Shown: positions 8,317 through 18,216 of the stretch, one piece after another
Layout: each line of letters begins with the position of its first letter
Position numbering within the stretch: the stretch's first letter is position 1
The notes under the pieces: generated by a model
Databases searched by the model: none
What the model was told of the DNA's origin: nothing
Seen by the model: the letters and a program-made list of their open reading frames with translations, nothing else
Source: Verrucomicrobiota bacterium
GTDB lineage: Bacteria > Verrucomicrobiota > Verrucomicrobiia > Limisphaerales > UBA1096
Direction: 5' to 3'
NCBI GenBank assembly: GCA_030749225.1
Contig: JASMKO010000073.1
Coordinates: 39,141 to 103,140 of the forward strand
DNA: 64,000 nt
Translations under genes and position numbers: made by a program

Positions 8317-10874
8317 TTTCTTTCGTTCTGACCGGTTTTATGCCGGAACGGCATACTCTTGGCAACCTCTACCACCACGGTGGAAAAGCGGCCGTGATCC
8401 GCTAAAACTCGCCACATGATACGGTCGATCGCTGGCTTGTCGGTGACCTTCAACTCGCGGCCCAACGCGTAGCTGAGCAGATGCTCGCTGAAGGCGCGCA
8501 TGAATTTCTCCGGCCGCTCGAGGATGGCGTCCTTAAACTGCTCGATGTTCTTGAACTCCGCCTCGCCGAAAAGTTTGCCGCTCGCGTCGATGTTGCCCCC
8601 GCCACGATACTGGTCGCGCCAGCGCCCGATGGGATCAAAGCTCTCCAGTACAAATCCCAACGGATCGATCCGTGCATGGCAACTGGCGCAGGTCTGTTCG
8701 GTCGCGTGTTGCTTGAGCCGCTCGCGAATAGTCAGGCCCTTCGCCTCGATGGCCGCGTCGTCGGCCTCGATTTCCGGCACCACGTCCGGGGGCGGCGGTG
8801 GTGGGTCGTTGAACATCACCGTCGCCACCCACGCGCCACGCTTGATAGGACTGGTGCGCAACGGCGTGGATGTCATCGTGAGCACCGCCGCGGTGGTCAT
8901 CACGCCACCCTCTCGCCGGTTGGTGAGCTGGCGTTTGCGGAACGCCTGCGTGAAGGTGTTGAAGCGACTACGATTACCGCGAGTGCCGAAGGGCGCCTCG
9001 GGCCTGCTGTACCACGCCTGCAATTCGTCTGAGCGATACGCGTAGTTGCTGTCGACGAACAGCATGATCGAGCGATCCTCCACCTGCACACTCTCGAACA
9101 GCAGCAGCGGCTCGACCATCGTTTGCAGGCCGAACTTCCACTGCTCACAACCGATCCGCGCGTAGTACACCTGAAAACGGTCGAAGTCCGGCACAGCAGT
9201 GATCAGCTGATCCAACCGCAGCCATTGACGCGCGAAATTCTCGGCCAACGCGCGGCTGCGCCGGTCATTGAGCATCCGCCGCACCTGCGCCTCCAGCACC
9301 GCCGGCTGGCGCAACCTCCTTTCCCGCGCGGCGGCCAGCAGCGGTTCATCCGGGATGCTACTCCATAGAAACAGCGCCAATCGCTGCGCCAACTCGTAAT
9401 CATTGGCCGGCGTCTTGGCGCCAGCGCCCTGCTTGGTTTCTACCACATAGATAAACTTCGGTGAGGCCAAAACCGCGGCCACAACCGATTTCATCGCCGC
9501 GGTGTACGAGCCGGTGCGCTGTTGCTCGGCGGCATGAAAAGCGGCATACCGCATAAGCGTCGCCTCATCCATCGGCGACCGAAATGCCCGCTCGAGAAAC
9601 GGCCCAAGCCGCTTATCCACCGGCTGGCCGTCGTCCTTGAAGAACGTGTCGCGTAACGCCGTGTAGTCGTCAAACTCCTTCGCGCTTACGATCGCGCGGC
9701 CGAGCTTTAGCAGACTCTCCAGCAGAATCGGCGATATGCTGAGTTGCTCGCCCTGGTTGTTGAAGCCGTGCTCGGCCTGCAGGTCAATGGCGAAAGGATC
9801 CACTCCGGAAAGAATCTGCCGCTCCACCTGAAACTTGCCAAGCGTGCGATTGCCCACCGTAATGCCCGTGGGCATTCGGCCGGAGGTGGGATCAAAATAT
9901 TGGCTCGAGCGGATCACCTTTTCCGGCAGCGGATAAATATCGCCACGCAACTGTAGCAGATCGCGCACGGCATTGTTATACTCGTACCGGTTCAGCCGCC
10001 GCATCACCACTGGCTCAAGCGTGGTATTGGCCGACACATACTCATCCACCACGCCTTCAAAAAACGCCGCCAGCTTCGCGCGCTCGCTCTTGGCAGGTTG
10101 CGACTCATCCTCCGGCGGCATCTCCGCTTTGGCCAGCACCTCCGCCGCGTGCCGCGCCAGCTCGATTTTTTTCAAAACATCCGCGCGCTTGGACAAAGCC
10201 TCAAGGTTCACCTTGCCCTTCACCTTCTTCGCTCCATGACAGCGGAAACAATGCGCCTTCATCAACGAACGCGCCTCGGCGAAATCCACCTTCAAAACCA
10301 AGCGCTGTTCCGGTTCTTTCTCCTTTACCGGCTTGGACGCCAAGTCTGTAAGCCTCAGAAAATCCAGCCCGTACAGGTAACCCTTGTCACGGTACTTCTT
10401 CGCCTTGGTATTTCCGCCAATCAGCTTGATCTCAATCCGCTGCGTGCCTGATTTCAATTCCACTTCACCCAGTTCATGCAACTCGGCCAATTTCACATCA
10501 GGAGAAAACAAATCCAGTTTGGGCTCAACCACCTTCCCATTCAACTTCACCTCAAATTGTCCGTAATCCGGCGCCAGAGTCCACTGCATCGCCAATGCGT
10601 ATTTACCTTCCTTTTCGACTGAAAACTCCACCGCGTTCGCCTCGCCCACCACTCCGTCCCAGAGCAGGTGCGCGTCCCCGCTCCAACCGGCTCCAAACCC
10701 TTTCATATTCTGCGTCCGGGCCTTGCCGTCGGCCTGCAGAAATTCCCCCTCTAGAACGCCTTCTACCACGGTGGCAGTCGGCTTGCGGATGGAATGATAA
10801 TCAAACAACTCCGTCGCTTGGCCAAGCACTTGGCCAAGCATCGAAATCAATGCGACGGAGAAAAACTTTTTCAT
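8313..10874 (-). CDS. Planctomycete-type cytochrome (PSCyt1, DUF1587/1592/1588/1585)
   Basis: An 853-residue exported multidomain protein. After the signal peptide (1-20) comes a carbohydrate-binding-like beta region (about 25-180), then a c-type haem domain with CFRCH around residue 208. DUF1587/DUF1592 follow (MRRLNRYEYNNAVRDLL onward), then DUF1588 with a second CASCH motif (QTCASCHARIDPLG) and the C-terminal DUF1585. Haem would be attached covalently at both CxxCH sites. The gene is translationally coupled to the esterase upstream and the DUF1552 gene downstream. Its signal peptide contains a 12-bp tandem doublet of the palindrome (LGQVLGQ). Electron partner and substrate are unknown. Confidence 0.9.
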   Translation of the reverse strand: MKKFFSVALISMLGQVLGQATELFDYHSIRKPTATVVEGVLEGEFLQADGKARTQNMKGFGAGWSGDAHLLWDGVVGEANAVEFSVEKEGKYALAMQWTLAPDYGQFEVKLNGKVVEPKLDLFSPDVKLAELHELGEVELKSGTQRIEIKLIGGNTKAKKYRDKGYLYGLDFLRLTDLASKPVKEKEPEQRLVLKVDFAEARSLMKAHCFRCHGAKKVKGKVNLEALSKRADVLKKIELARHAAEVLAKAEMPPEDESQPAKSERAKLAAFFEGVVDEYVSANTTLEPVVMRRLNRYEYNNAVRDLLQLRGDIYPLPEKVIRSSQYFDPTSGRMPTGITVGNRTLGKFQVERQILSGVDPFAIDLQAEHGFNNQGEQLSISPILLESLLKLGRAIVSAKEFDDYTALRDTFFKDDGQPVDKRLGPFLERAFRSPMDEATLMRYAAFHAAEQQRTGSYTAAMKSVVAAVLASPKFIYVVETKQGAGAKTPANDYELAQRLALFLWSSIPDEPLLAAARERRLRQPAVLEAQVRRMLNDRRSRALAENFARQWLRLDQLITAVPDFDRFQVYYARIGCEQWKFGLQTMVEPLLLFESVQVEDRSIMLFVDSNYAYRSDELQAWYSRPEAPFGTRGNRSRFNTFTQAFRKRQLTNRREGGVMTTAAVLTMTSTPLRTSPIKRGAWVATVMFNDPPPPPPDVVPEIEADDAAIEAKGLTIRERLKQHATEQTCASCHARIDPLGFVLESFDPIGRWRDQYRGGGNIDASGKLFGEAEFKNIEQFKDAILERPEKFMRAFSEHLLSYALGRELKVTDKPAIDRIMWRVLADHGRFSTVVVEVAKSMPFRHKTGQNERK
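10816..10839. repeat. 12-bp tandem doublet of the palindrome (signal peptide of cytochrome gene)
   Basis: GCTTGGCCAAGC followed at once by ACTTGGCCAAGC. Read on the minus strand it codes MLGQVLGQ in the signal peptide of the DUF1592-type cytochrome. Confidence 0.85.
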
Positions 10875-12088
10875 CGGACGATGAGTTCGCTGGTGGCGAT
10901 GGCTTTGCGTTCATCGCGAATCGCGACGTACCAGACAGTGGCCTCCTTAGGCGGGGCAGCGCCGTGAACACGATATCCATCCACCGTGAGATTGACGGTC
11001 TCCCAAGCGCGTTCGCGGTTTTGTTCATGCGGAGCCGTAGTGTAGTGCAGCTTGGCCTCAGTTAACTTCGTCTGCGATTGAACCGTAGTACTGACAATGC
11101 CTCCATTAATGAGCGGCCTCGCAACCACCGGCATCGGTTTGCCCCCGCGGATATGCTCGTCAGCGAAAAGGAAAAACTCCGGAAAATCAAAGATGTGCCC
11201 GTGCTTCATGTTCAACTGGATGCTGTAGTTTTTTTCGCTCCGGACCAAGGCACAGGTCTTGGCATAGCTGTCCATCGGGTAGGCAAAATCGTTCGTGCCG
11301 TTCAGAAACATCACTGGCATTTTCGCCGAGCCGATGTAGCGCGACGGATCCCAAAGACGATGCCACTTGTCTGACTGTTCTTGCGTCATTTTGCCAAATT
11401 CGCCCACTTTCCAGACACTGTTCTCCCGCAGGAAACCGCACCCGTAAACCGGCATGGCCACCTTGAAACGGTCGTCCACCCCGGCAACAATGCAGGTCAG
11501 GTAGCCCCCCCAACTAATCCCGGTAAGCACGATCCGGTCGGCATCCACTCCGGCAAAACTGCGAAGCAGGGAATGCCCGCGAATCACGTTGGCCACAGCA
11601 TGGTACGACCACTGGTTCTCAAGCGGCTCATCGATGGTACTGAACTTGTCAGTGTGACTTTGCCCCGGTCCACCGTCCGGCAGACGCTTACGTTCCTCGC
11701 CGCAGCCGGCCAAGTCCATCGCGATCGCGGCGTAGCCGCGCTTGGCCCACAACTGCGCCCAGTTTGCAAACGCCGAGCCGCCGCCGCCATGAACCAGCAC
11801 GATCCCTGGCATCTTGCCGTCCACCGCTTGGCCAAGCTTCCTGGGCGAGGCATAGTAGGCAAAGACACGGGTGGGTTTGCCGTGGTATTTTTCCCCCTCG
11901 TATAGCAGTGCATGCACGTTCCCCTCCTGCCGCACCCACTCAAACTTGGGGGCCTTTTTCAGTTTGGCCACGTTCCACGGCGTGCTCTCTGGCAAAGGCA
12001 ACGGCTCCGCCGCCTGGCCAAACGCCTGGCCAAGCGCGATGAGTGCCAGTAACTGAATGCTGCGGATATTATTCACTCGAAAATCCAT
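10871..12088 (-). CDS. Exported acetyl xylan esterase / dienelactone-hydrolase-like alpha/beta hydrolase
   Basis: A 405-residue alpha/beta hydrolase. Signal peptide 1-27, oxyanion region VHGGGG at 99-104, nucleophile elbow GISWGG with Ser192, and the GTNDFAYP and HGHIFDF blocks supplying the acid and His. This layout fits the acetyl-xylan-esterase-like group, which removes acetyl groups from xylan or related polymers. The C-terminal 100 residues are a beta domain. The presence of xylose isomerase nearby is consistent with xylan as target (inference). Palindrome copies fall in the signal peptide (12012-12035) and in the linker KLGQA just before the core hydrolase fold (11828). Confidence 0.85.
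   Translation of the reverse strand: MDFRVNNIRSIQLLALIALGQAFGQAAEPLPLPESTPWNVAKLKKAPKFEWVRQEGNVHALLYEGEKYHGKPTRVFAYYASPRKLGQAVDGKMPGIVLVHGGGGSAFANWAQLWAKRGYAAIAMDLAGCGEERKRLPDGGPGQSHTDKFSTIDEPLENQWSYHAVANVIRGHSLLRSFAGVDADRIVLTGISWGGYLTCIVAGVDDRFKVAMPVYGCGFLRENSVWKVGEFGKMTQEQSDKWHRLWDPSRYIGSAKMPVMFLNGTNDFAYPMDSYAKTCALVRSEKNYSIQLNMKHGHIFDFPEFFLFADEHIRGGKPMPVVARPLINGGIVSTTVQSQTKLTEAKLHYTTAPHEQNRERAWETVNLTVDGYRVHGAAPPKEATVWYVAIRDERKAIATSELIVR
12012..12035. repeat. 12-bp tandem doublet, degenerate (signal peptide of esterase gene)
   Basis: GCCTGGCCAAAC followed by GCCTGGCCAAGC. Read on the minus strand it codes LGQAFGQA in the esterase signal peptide. Confidence 0.75.
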
Positions 12089-12093
12089 GCGGA

Positions 12094-13365
12094 TTACTTC
12101 GCGATGCAGAAGAGGTGTTTTTCGCCTCGGATCAGCAGTTGGTCGCGCACCGGGACGGTGGTGGCGATGATGCGCTCGCCCATGTTGTTCTCGGAGAGAA
12201 AATTGAACCCGTCCGAGATGGAGGCAACCATGATCACGCCATCTTCACGCGGCGCATAAATCTTGCCATCGGCCACGGTCGGTGAGGCGTAATAGCTGGC
12301 GCGGTGCTTGGGGAACTGACCAACCCAAAGTTTCTTGCCGGTCTTGGCGTCAAGGCAGGCAACCTGTCCGCGGTCGCCGAGCACGTAGACCTTGCCGTCC
12401 TGCACGGCAGGCGTCGGCACGAACGACCCGGTGCCGGTGAGCGTCCATTTGCGGTTGGACTGTGTGACGTTGCCGTCGCCGCTCAACTCGATGCCGGCAA
12501 TGTGTTTGCCCCGGCCGTACGGCACGATCGCCATGTTGCCATCGAGCACCGACGAGGCCACCTGCACCCAGTTCGCGCGCTTGTCCGGGTTGAAGCCTTC
12601 GCAGGTCCAGAACAGTTCACCGTTGGAGGCATCGTGGATGGTCAACCGTTCCGCTCCCCAGACAACAATCGCCTCGCGACCCCGGTACCGCACAACGTGG
12701 GGCGTGGCATAGCTGTGGTCGCACTCGACCGGCGTCTCGTAGTTGCGGGATTCCTTCCATGCCAGTTCACCGGTGCGTTTGTCGAACGCCGCGAGGTATG
12801 ATTCGCCGGTGTGCATCACCGCGAGCACGACATGTTGTGCGGTCAATACCGGGGAAGTACCAATGTCCCAGTACAAGGTGTCACGCGCAAACCGTTCCTG
12901 AAGGTTCGTTTTCCAGAGCAGCTTGCCTTCCAGCGTGAAGCCAGCGAGGTTGCCGCTCTTGAAATAGGCGAACAACAGCTTGCCGTCGCTGATTGCAGAC
13001 GAGTTGCTGCCGGAGCCGTTACGGTGCTTGCCGGCACGCTCGCTGCCAACCGTGGTCTGCCATCGCTTTTTGCCATCCCAATCAAACGACATCAACGTGT
13101 CGTTGCCGCCGCTTGGACTGGTGATGATGATTTGATCCTTCCAGACAATCGGTGTCGAGCAGCCCTTGGCCGGCAGCGAGGTTTTCCACTTCACATTTTT
13201 CTCGTTGTCAAACGCGGCAACGTAACTGCCGGTCGAGGTGGATCCGTTTTCATCCATCCCGCGCCAGTTCGGCCAGTTCGCCTCCGCGCCTCCCACCCAA
13301 GCTGGTGACAAAAACGCCAAGCCAGCCACAAGGACGGCTATCTTTATTTTCAGTCTGTTTTTCAT
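12094..13365 (-). CDS. Exported PQQ-binding-like beta-propeller protein
   Basis: A 423-residue protein with signal peptide (1 to about 27), the start WPNWRG block common to this group, and repeated beta-propeller blades of the DGKVYVLGDRGQVACLDAKT type. No catalytic residues of a true quinoprotein dehydrogenase were recognised, so it may be structural or a binding protein. I chose ATG 13365. An upstream in-frame TTG at 13377 would overlap the previous stop but lies outside the signal peptide. It is placed 8 nt after the sulfatase gene and 5 nt before the esterase gene, so it belongs to the same operon. Confidence 0.85.
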   Translation of the reverse strand: MKNRLKIKIAVLVAGLAFLSPAWVGGAEANWPNWRGMDENGSTSTGSYVAAFDNEKNVKWKTSLPAKGCSTPIVWKDQIIITSPSGGNDTLMSFDWDGKKRWQTTVGSERAGKHRNGSGSNSSAISDGKLLFAYFKSGNLAGFTLEGKLLWKTNLQERFARDTLYWDIGTSPVLTAQHVVLAVMHTGESYLAAFDKRTGELAWKESRNYETPVECDHSYATPHVVRYRGREAIVVWGAERLTIHDASNGELFWTCEGFNPDKRANWVQVASSVLDGNMAIVPYGRGKHIAGIELSGDGNVTQSNRKWTLTGTGSFVPTPAVQDGKVYVLGDRGQVACLDAKTGKKLWVGQFPKHRASYYASPTVADGKIYAPREDGVIMVASISDGFNFLSENNMGERIIATTVPVRDQLLIRGEKHLFCIAK

Positions 13366-13373
13366 GATCAAAA

Positions 13374-15239
13374 TCAATAGTTCGTGTTTGGTTCGGTTCC
13401 GGCGAGATATTGCATGCGGCGATAAACTTCGCCCTTGTTGAATTTCAGGTTCACCTTTGAGGGGTCGTACTTGTGGCCGACCTGATCCCGCAGGTAGACG
13501 ATGGTGTTGAAGGCGATCATCACTGCCTGCTCAGTCTCCGCAGTGTTCACAACGCGATACAGCGTTGGCATGGGATCGACTGCCTCAATGCTACCGAGGA
13601 ACTCGGCGGCACGCACACGCACCATCAGGTTATTTTCCTTCAACAATGGCTCGGCAGCCTTGGCCAAGGGCTTGGCTTGATCGCCGAAGTTAGTGCAGAC
13701 CTTGAGCGCCCAGTAACGGCGTAGAACGCCCTTGGATTGCAGCGCTTGGGTAAGCGCTTGTTGCGCTTCACCGAAAGGGAGCAGGGCCAAGTCCGCCAAA
13801 TCGGAGAGGCGACTTATTTGTTTTGCATGTTCCCGACCGAACGCCACGCCGTCTTCCAAGGCAGCGCTGACCATCCGGTTTTCATGGTAAAAACTCAGGT
13901 CGTTGATTGACTTCATTTTGTTGCGCAGCAGACGGCGCATGTTATCCAAGCGCTTGGCCTGAGTCGGGTCGGCGGCGAGGTTTTTTACCTCATGAGGGTC
14001 GCTCTTGAGGTTGAAAAGCTGCTCGACCGGCCGCCGTTCAAAGAACTGACGCTGCACCGGGTTGAGCCGGTTCGCCCGATAAAGATCGCGCCAGTTGTCG
14101 TAAGCGAGCTGCCGATAACGGTAGTTGTTTTGAAGACCGTCAGCGTAGTAGGCCTGATAGTTGCGGATGTACTTCCAGTTGCCCTTGCGATAGGTGCGCA
14201 CCATGTCGAATTTTTCGTCGAACCGATCGGCGTGGCCAAAGACTTCATCTCGCTTGGACAAATCCACAGCTGAAACGCCTTTGCCGAGGAACGCCCGGCC
14301 GTCGAGTTCCTTATGCGGCGTTATTCCGGCAAGATTGAGCACCGTCGGACCAAAGTCGATGAAGCTGACAAAGCCATCAGTACGGTCACCGCGTTTGTGG
14401 TCGACGAGGTGCCTGAAGTTCTTCGGAATGCGCACGACGAGTGGCACATGCAGGCCGCTTTCATAGGCATAGCCCTTGCTGCGCGGCATCACGCCGCCGT
14501 GGTCGCCAAAGTAAAACACGAACGTGTCCTCCAGCAGACCGTCTTCCTTCAGTTGGCTGACAATGCGTCCGACGTGGCCGTCGATGATGCTCATCCGGTC
14601 GTAGTACCGTGCCTTGGTGTAACGCATGATCGGCGTATCCGGAAAGTACGGCTGCAACACAACGTCATCGGGCGAAGTCTTGGTCGGCGTCTCCATTTGT
14701 TTCAGTGGAAAGTGCAGCCGACTCTCGTGCGAGTCGGCGAATGACTGCATATGGAAAAACGGCGTGGACTTGTTGGTTCGCTTGCGCCAGGTCGCCTTGT
14801 TAGAGGACATGTCCCACGCCTGTTTCACGCTGACTTTGAAATTATAGTCCGTCTTCGCGTTGTTGGTTGCGTAGTAGCCTTGTTCTCGCAACACCTGCGA
14901 CCACGGCTTAACGCCCGGCGGCAGGGTGGCGGGGGCGGATTTGCGATGGTACTGGAAGCCGACGCGCGGCGCATGCATCCCCGTGGCCAGCGTGCTACGC
15001 GCGACCGAGCAAACCGGTGCAGCGGAGAAGGCATGATTGAACATCAGCCCCTCGGCGGCTAGTCGCTCGATGTTGGGCGTGATCCCCAGTTTGTTGCCGT
15101 AAAGGCGGAGGTAATGCACCGAGTTGTCCTCGGACACAATGAAGACGAAATTGGGCCGCTTGGCGGGTTCCGCTGCCTTGACCAAGCCAGGCAGCAGCCA
15201 GGCAGCAAACAGGCCAAGCCACAGTCGTGAAAAGCGCAT
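13374..15239 (-). CDS. Sulfatase with non-canonical CSVAR signature and C-terminal HEAT-like tail
   Basis: A 621-residue sulfatase-fold protein, longer than its neighbours. Signal peptide 1-23, SEDNS at 36-40, then C77-S-V-A-R81 where C-x-P-x-R is expected: the third position is Val, not Pro/Ala. FYFGDHGGVMPRSKGYA is intact, and the family resemblance is to heparan-N-sulfatase-like enzymes. After the catalytic domain there is a helical stretch (about 500-600) with alternating ALK/AAE-rich helices that looks like HEAT repeats. First gene of the minus-strand run, with a divergent 128-bp gap to xylA. Whether CSVAR is converted to formylglycine is open. Confidence 0.88.
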   Translation of the reverse strand: MRFSRLWLGLFAAWLLPGLVKAAEPAKRPNFVFIVSEDNSVHYLRLYGNKLGITPNIERLAAEGLMFNHAFSAAPVCSVARSTLATGMHAPRVGFQYHRKSAPATLPPGVKPWSQVLREQGYYATNNAKTDYNFKVSVKQAWDMSSNKATWRKRTNKSTPFFHMQSFADSHESRLHFPLKQMETPTKTSPDDVVLQPYFPDTPIMRYTKARYYDRMSIIDGHVGRIVSQLKEDGLLEDTFVFYFGDHGGVMPRSKGYAYESGLHVPLVVRIPKNFRHLVDHKRGDRTDGFVSFIDFGPTVLNLAGITPHKELDGRAFLGKGVSAVDLSKRDEVFGHADRFDEKFDMVRTYRKGNWKYIRNYQAYYADGLQNNYRYRQLAYDNWRDLYRANRLNPVQRQFFERRPVEQLFNLKSDPHEVKNLAADPTQAKRLDNMRRLLRNKMKSINDLSFYHENRMVSAALEDGVAFGREHAKQISRLSDLADLALLPFGEAQQALTQALQSKGVLRRYWALKVCTNFGDQAKPLAKAAEPLLKENNLMVRVRAAEFLGSIEAVDPMPTLYRVVNTAETEQAVMIAFNTIVYLRDQVGHKYDPSKVNLKFNKGEVYRRMQYLAGTEPNTNY

Positions 15240-15367
15240 CCACACAGTCAACGCCAAGCACTTGTCCAATGACAACGCCAAAACACCGGATTTGGATTGT
15301 CTTTTTCCGTTTTTCCCTTTAGCAATCCCGCCGCATCACGCGACCCAGATTTACACAGGTTCACAAA

Positions 15368-16678
<1,311 letters not shown>

Positions 16679-16701
16679 GGCACAACCCGTTTCATCCAAA
16701 T

Positions 16702-16727
16702 AGGCGGCTTAAAGCGCCGCCTTTTTT
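16702..16727 (+). terminator. Rho-independent terminator after xylA
   Basis: GGCGGC (16703-16708) and GCCGCC (16716-16721) form a 6-bp GC stem with a 7-nt loop, followed by six T. It lies 24 nt after the xylA stop codon. Confidence 0.85.
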
Positions 16728-16770
16728 GTTGTCTAAGCGCTTGGCCAAGCGGCCCACATCGGACCAGATA

Positions 16771-18216
16771 TCAGGCCAAGATATCTTTGGCCACGCGACC
16801 GTGGACATCAGTTAGCCGGTATTGACGTCCCTGAAACTTGAACACAAGCCGTTCGTGGTCGATACCCATCTGGTAAAGGATGGTAGCGTTCAGATCGTGA
16901 ACATGAACCGGGTCACGGACGATGTTGTAAGAGTAGTCATCCGTCTCCCCAAACGCGAAGCCCGGCTTCACCCCTCCCCCTGCAAAAATGTAGCTGAAGC
17001 ATCGCGGATGGTGGTCGCGTCCGCCATTTTTCTCCGGCGACTGCGCGTAGATCGTCCTGCCAAATTCACCGCCCCAAACAATGAGCGTCTCATCGAGCAA
17101 CCCGCGTTGCTTGAGGTCGGTGATCAATCCCGCAGTCGGATGATCCGTATCACGGCATTGCCTCGGCATGTCGCGCGCAAGGTTTGAGTGATGATCCCAG
17201 CCCATGTGAAACAACTGGATGAAGCGCACGTCACGCTCGGCCAGTCGCCGCGCAAGCAAACAGTTGGCTGCAAATGAACCGGGTTTTTTCACGTCTTGCC
17301 CGTACAGGTTCAGGATGTGTTCCGGCTCACCGGAGACATTGGTCAACTCCGGAACACTCGCCTGCATTCGGAATGCCATCTCGTACTGGGCAATGCGCGA
17401 CTGGATTTCCGGATCACCCAGCGCATCGAACCGCTGACGATTCAACGTAGCCAGGTCATTGAGCATATCCCGCCGCATGTCGCGGTCGATGCCATCCGGA
17501 TTGGAAAGATAATAGACCGGGTCGCCGCTGTTGCGAAACTTCACCCCGGAATGTTGGGTCGGCAGAAAACCGGATGACCACAGCCGACTGTACAACGGCT
17601 GGGCATCCCCGGAGCCACCGCGGGAGGTCATAACGATGTAGGTTGGCAAATCGCGGTTTATCGCGCCCAGACCGTACGAAACCCACGATCCGATGCTCGG
17701 CCGGCCGGAGAGTTGAAATCCGGTCTGTAAAAACGTAATCGCGGGATCGTGATTGATCGCCTCGGAATGAATCGAGCGCACGACACACAACTCATCGGCA
17801 ACCCGACTGAGATTGGGCAACATCTCGCTCAACTCGAGTCCGCTCTGGCCATGCGCTGCAAAGCGATACTTCGTCGGCTCAACCGGAAGCGTCTTTTGGT
17901 TTGCCGTCATGCCTGTCAATCGCTGATTGCCTCGAATTGAATCCGGCAGTTCCTGGCCACGATGTTTCTCCAGTTGCGGCTTGGGATCGAAGAGATCCAT
18001 CTGCGCCGGGCCACCGGATTGGAACAGGTAAATCACGCGCTTGGCCCGAGGCGCAAAGTGCGTTTGGCCAAGCGAAGAGACACTTGCACGGACCCTGCCA
18101 AGCAGGCACCCAAGCGCCATTGCGCCCAAACCATTGGCTGAAATCTGCAAGAACATCCGTCGGTTGAAGGCGACCTGTTGCTGCCAGGCGGTGTCGGGAT
18201 GGTTTGGTTTGGGCAT
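16771..18216 (-). CDS. DUF1501 family protein
   Basis: A 481-residue DUF1501 protein with a Tat-like N-terminus (FNRRMFLQISANGLG) starting about 17 residues in. Landmarks: VIYLFQSGGPAQMDLFDPKP, FQLSGRPSIGSWVSYGLG, HHSNLARDMPRQCRDTD and the C-terminal GGEFGRT and GRDHHPRCFSYIFAGGG, all typical of the long subgroup. Its start overlaps the stop of the DUF1549/DUF1553 gene (TAATG), and such pairs are very common. One palindrome (18064) encodes LGQ just behind the Tat region. Function unknown beyond membership of the alkaline-phosphatase-like superfamily. Confidence 0.9.
   Translation of the reverse strand: MPKPNHPDTAWQQQVAFNRRMFLQISANGLGAMALGCLLGRVRASVSSLGQTHFAPRAKRVIYLFQSGGPAQMDLFDPKPQLEKHRGQELPDSIRGNQRLTGMTANQKTLPVEPTKYRFAAHGQSGLELSEMLPNLSRVADELCVVRSIHSEAINHDPAITFLQTGFQLSGRPSIGSWVSYGLGAINRDLPTYIVMTSRGGSGDAQPLYSRLWSSGFLPTQHSGVKFRNSGDPVYYLSNPDGIDRDMRRDMLNDLATLNRQRFDALGDPEIQSRIAQYEMAFRMQASVPELTNVSGEPEHILNLYGQDVKKPGSFAANCLLARRLAERDVRFIQLFHMGWDHHSNLARDMPRQCRDTDHPTAGLITDLKQRGLLDETLIVWGGEFGRTIYAQSPEKNGGRDHHPRCFSYIFAGGGVKPGFAFGETDDYSYNIVRDPVHVHDLNATILYQMGIDHERLVFKFQGRQYRLTDVHGRVAKDILA

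Noticed and set aside
10816..10839. Short tandem repeat as a possible CRISPR remnant
   Set aside because: Only two 12-bp units with no spacers, inside a signal peptide. It fits the dispersed palindrome.
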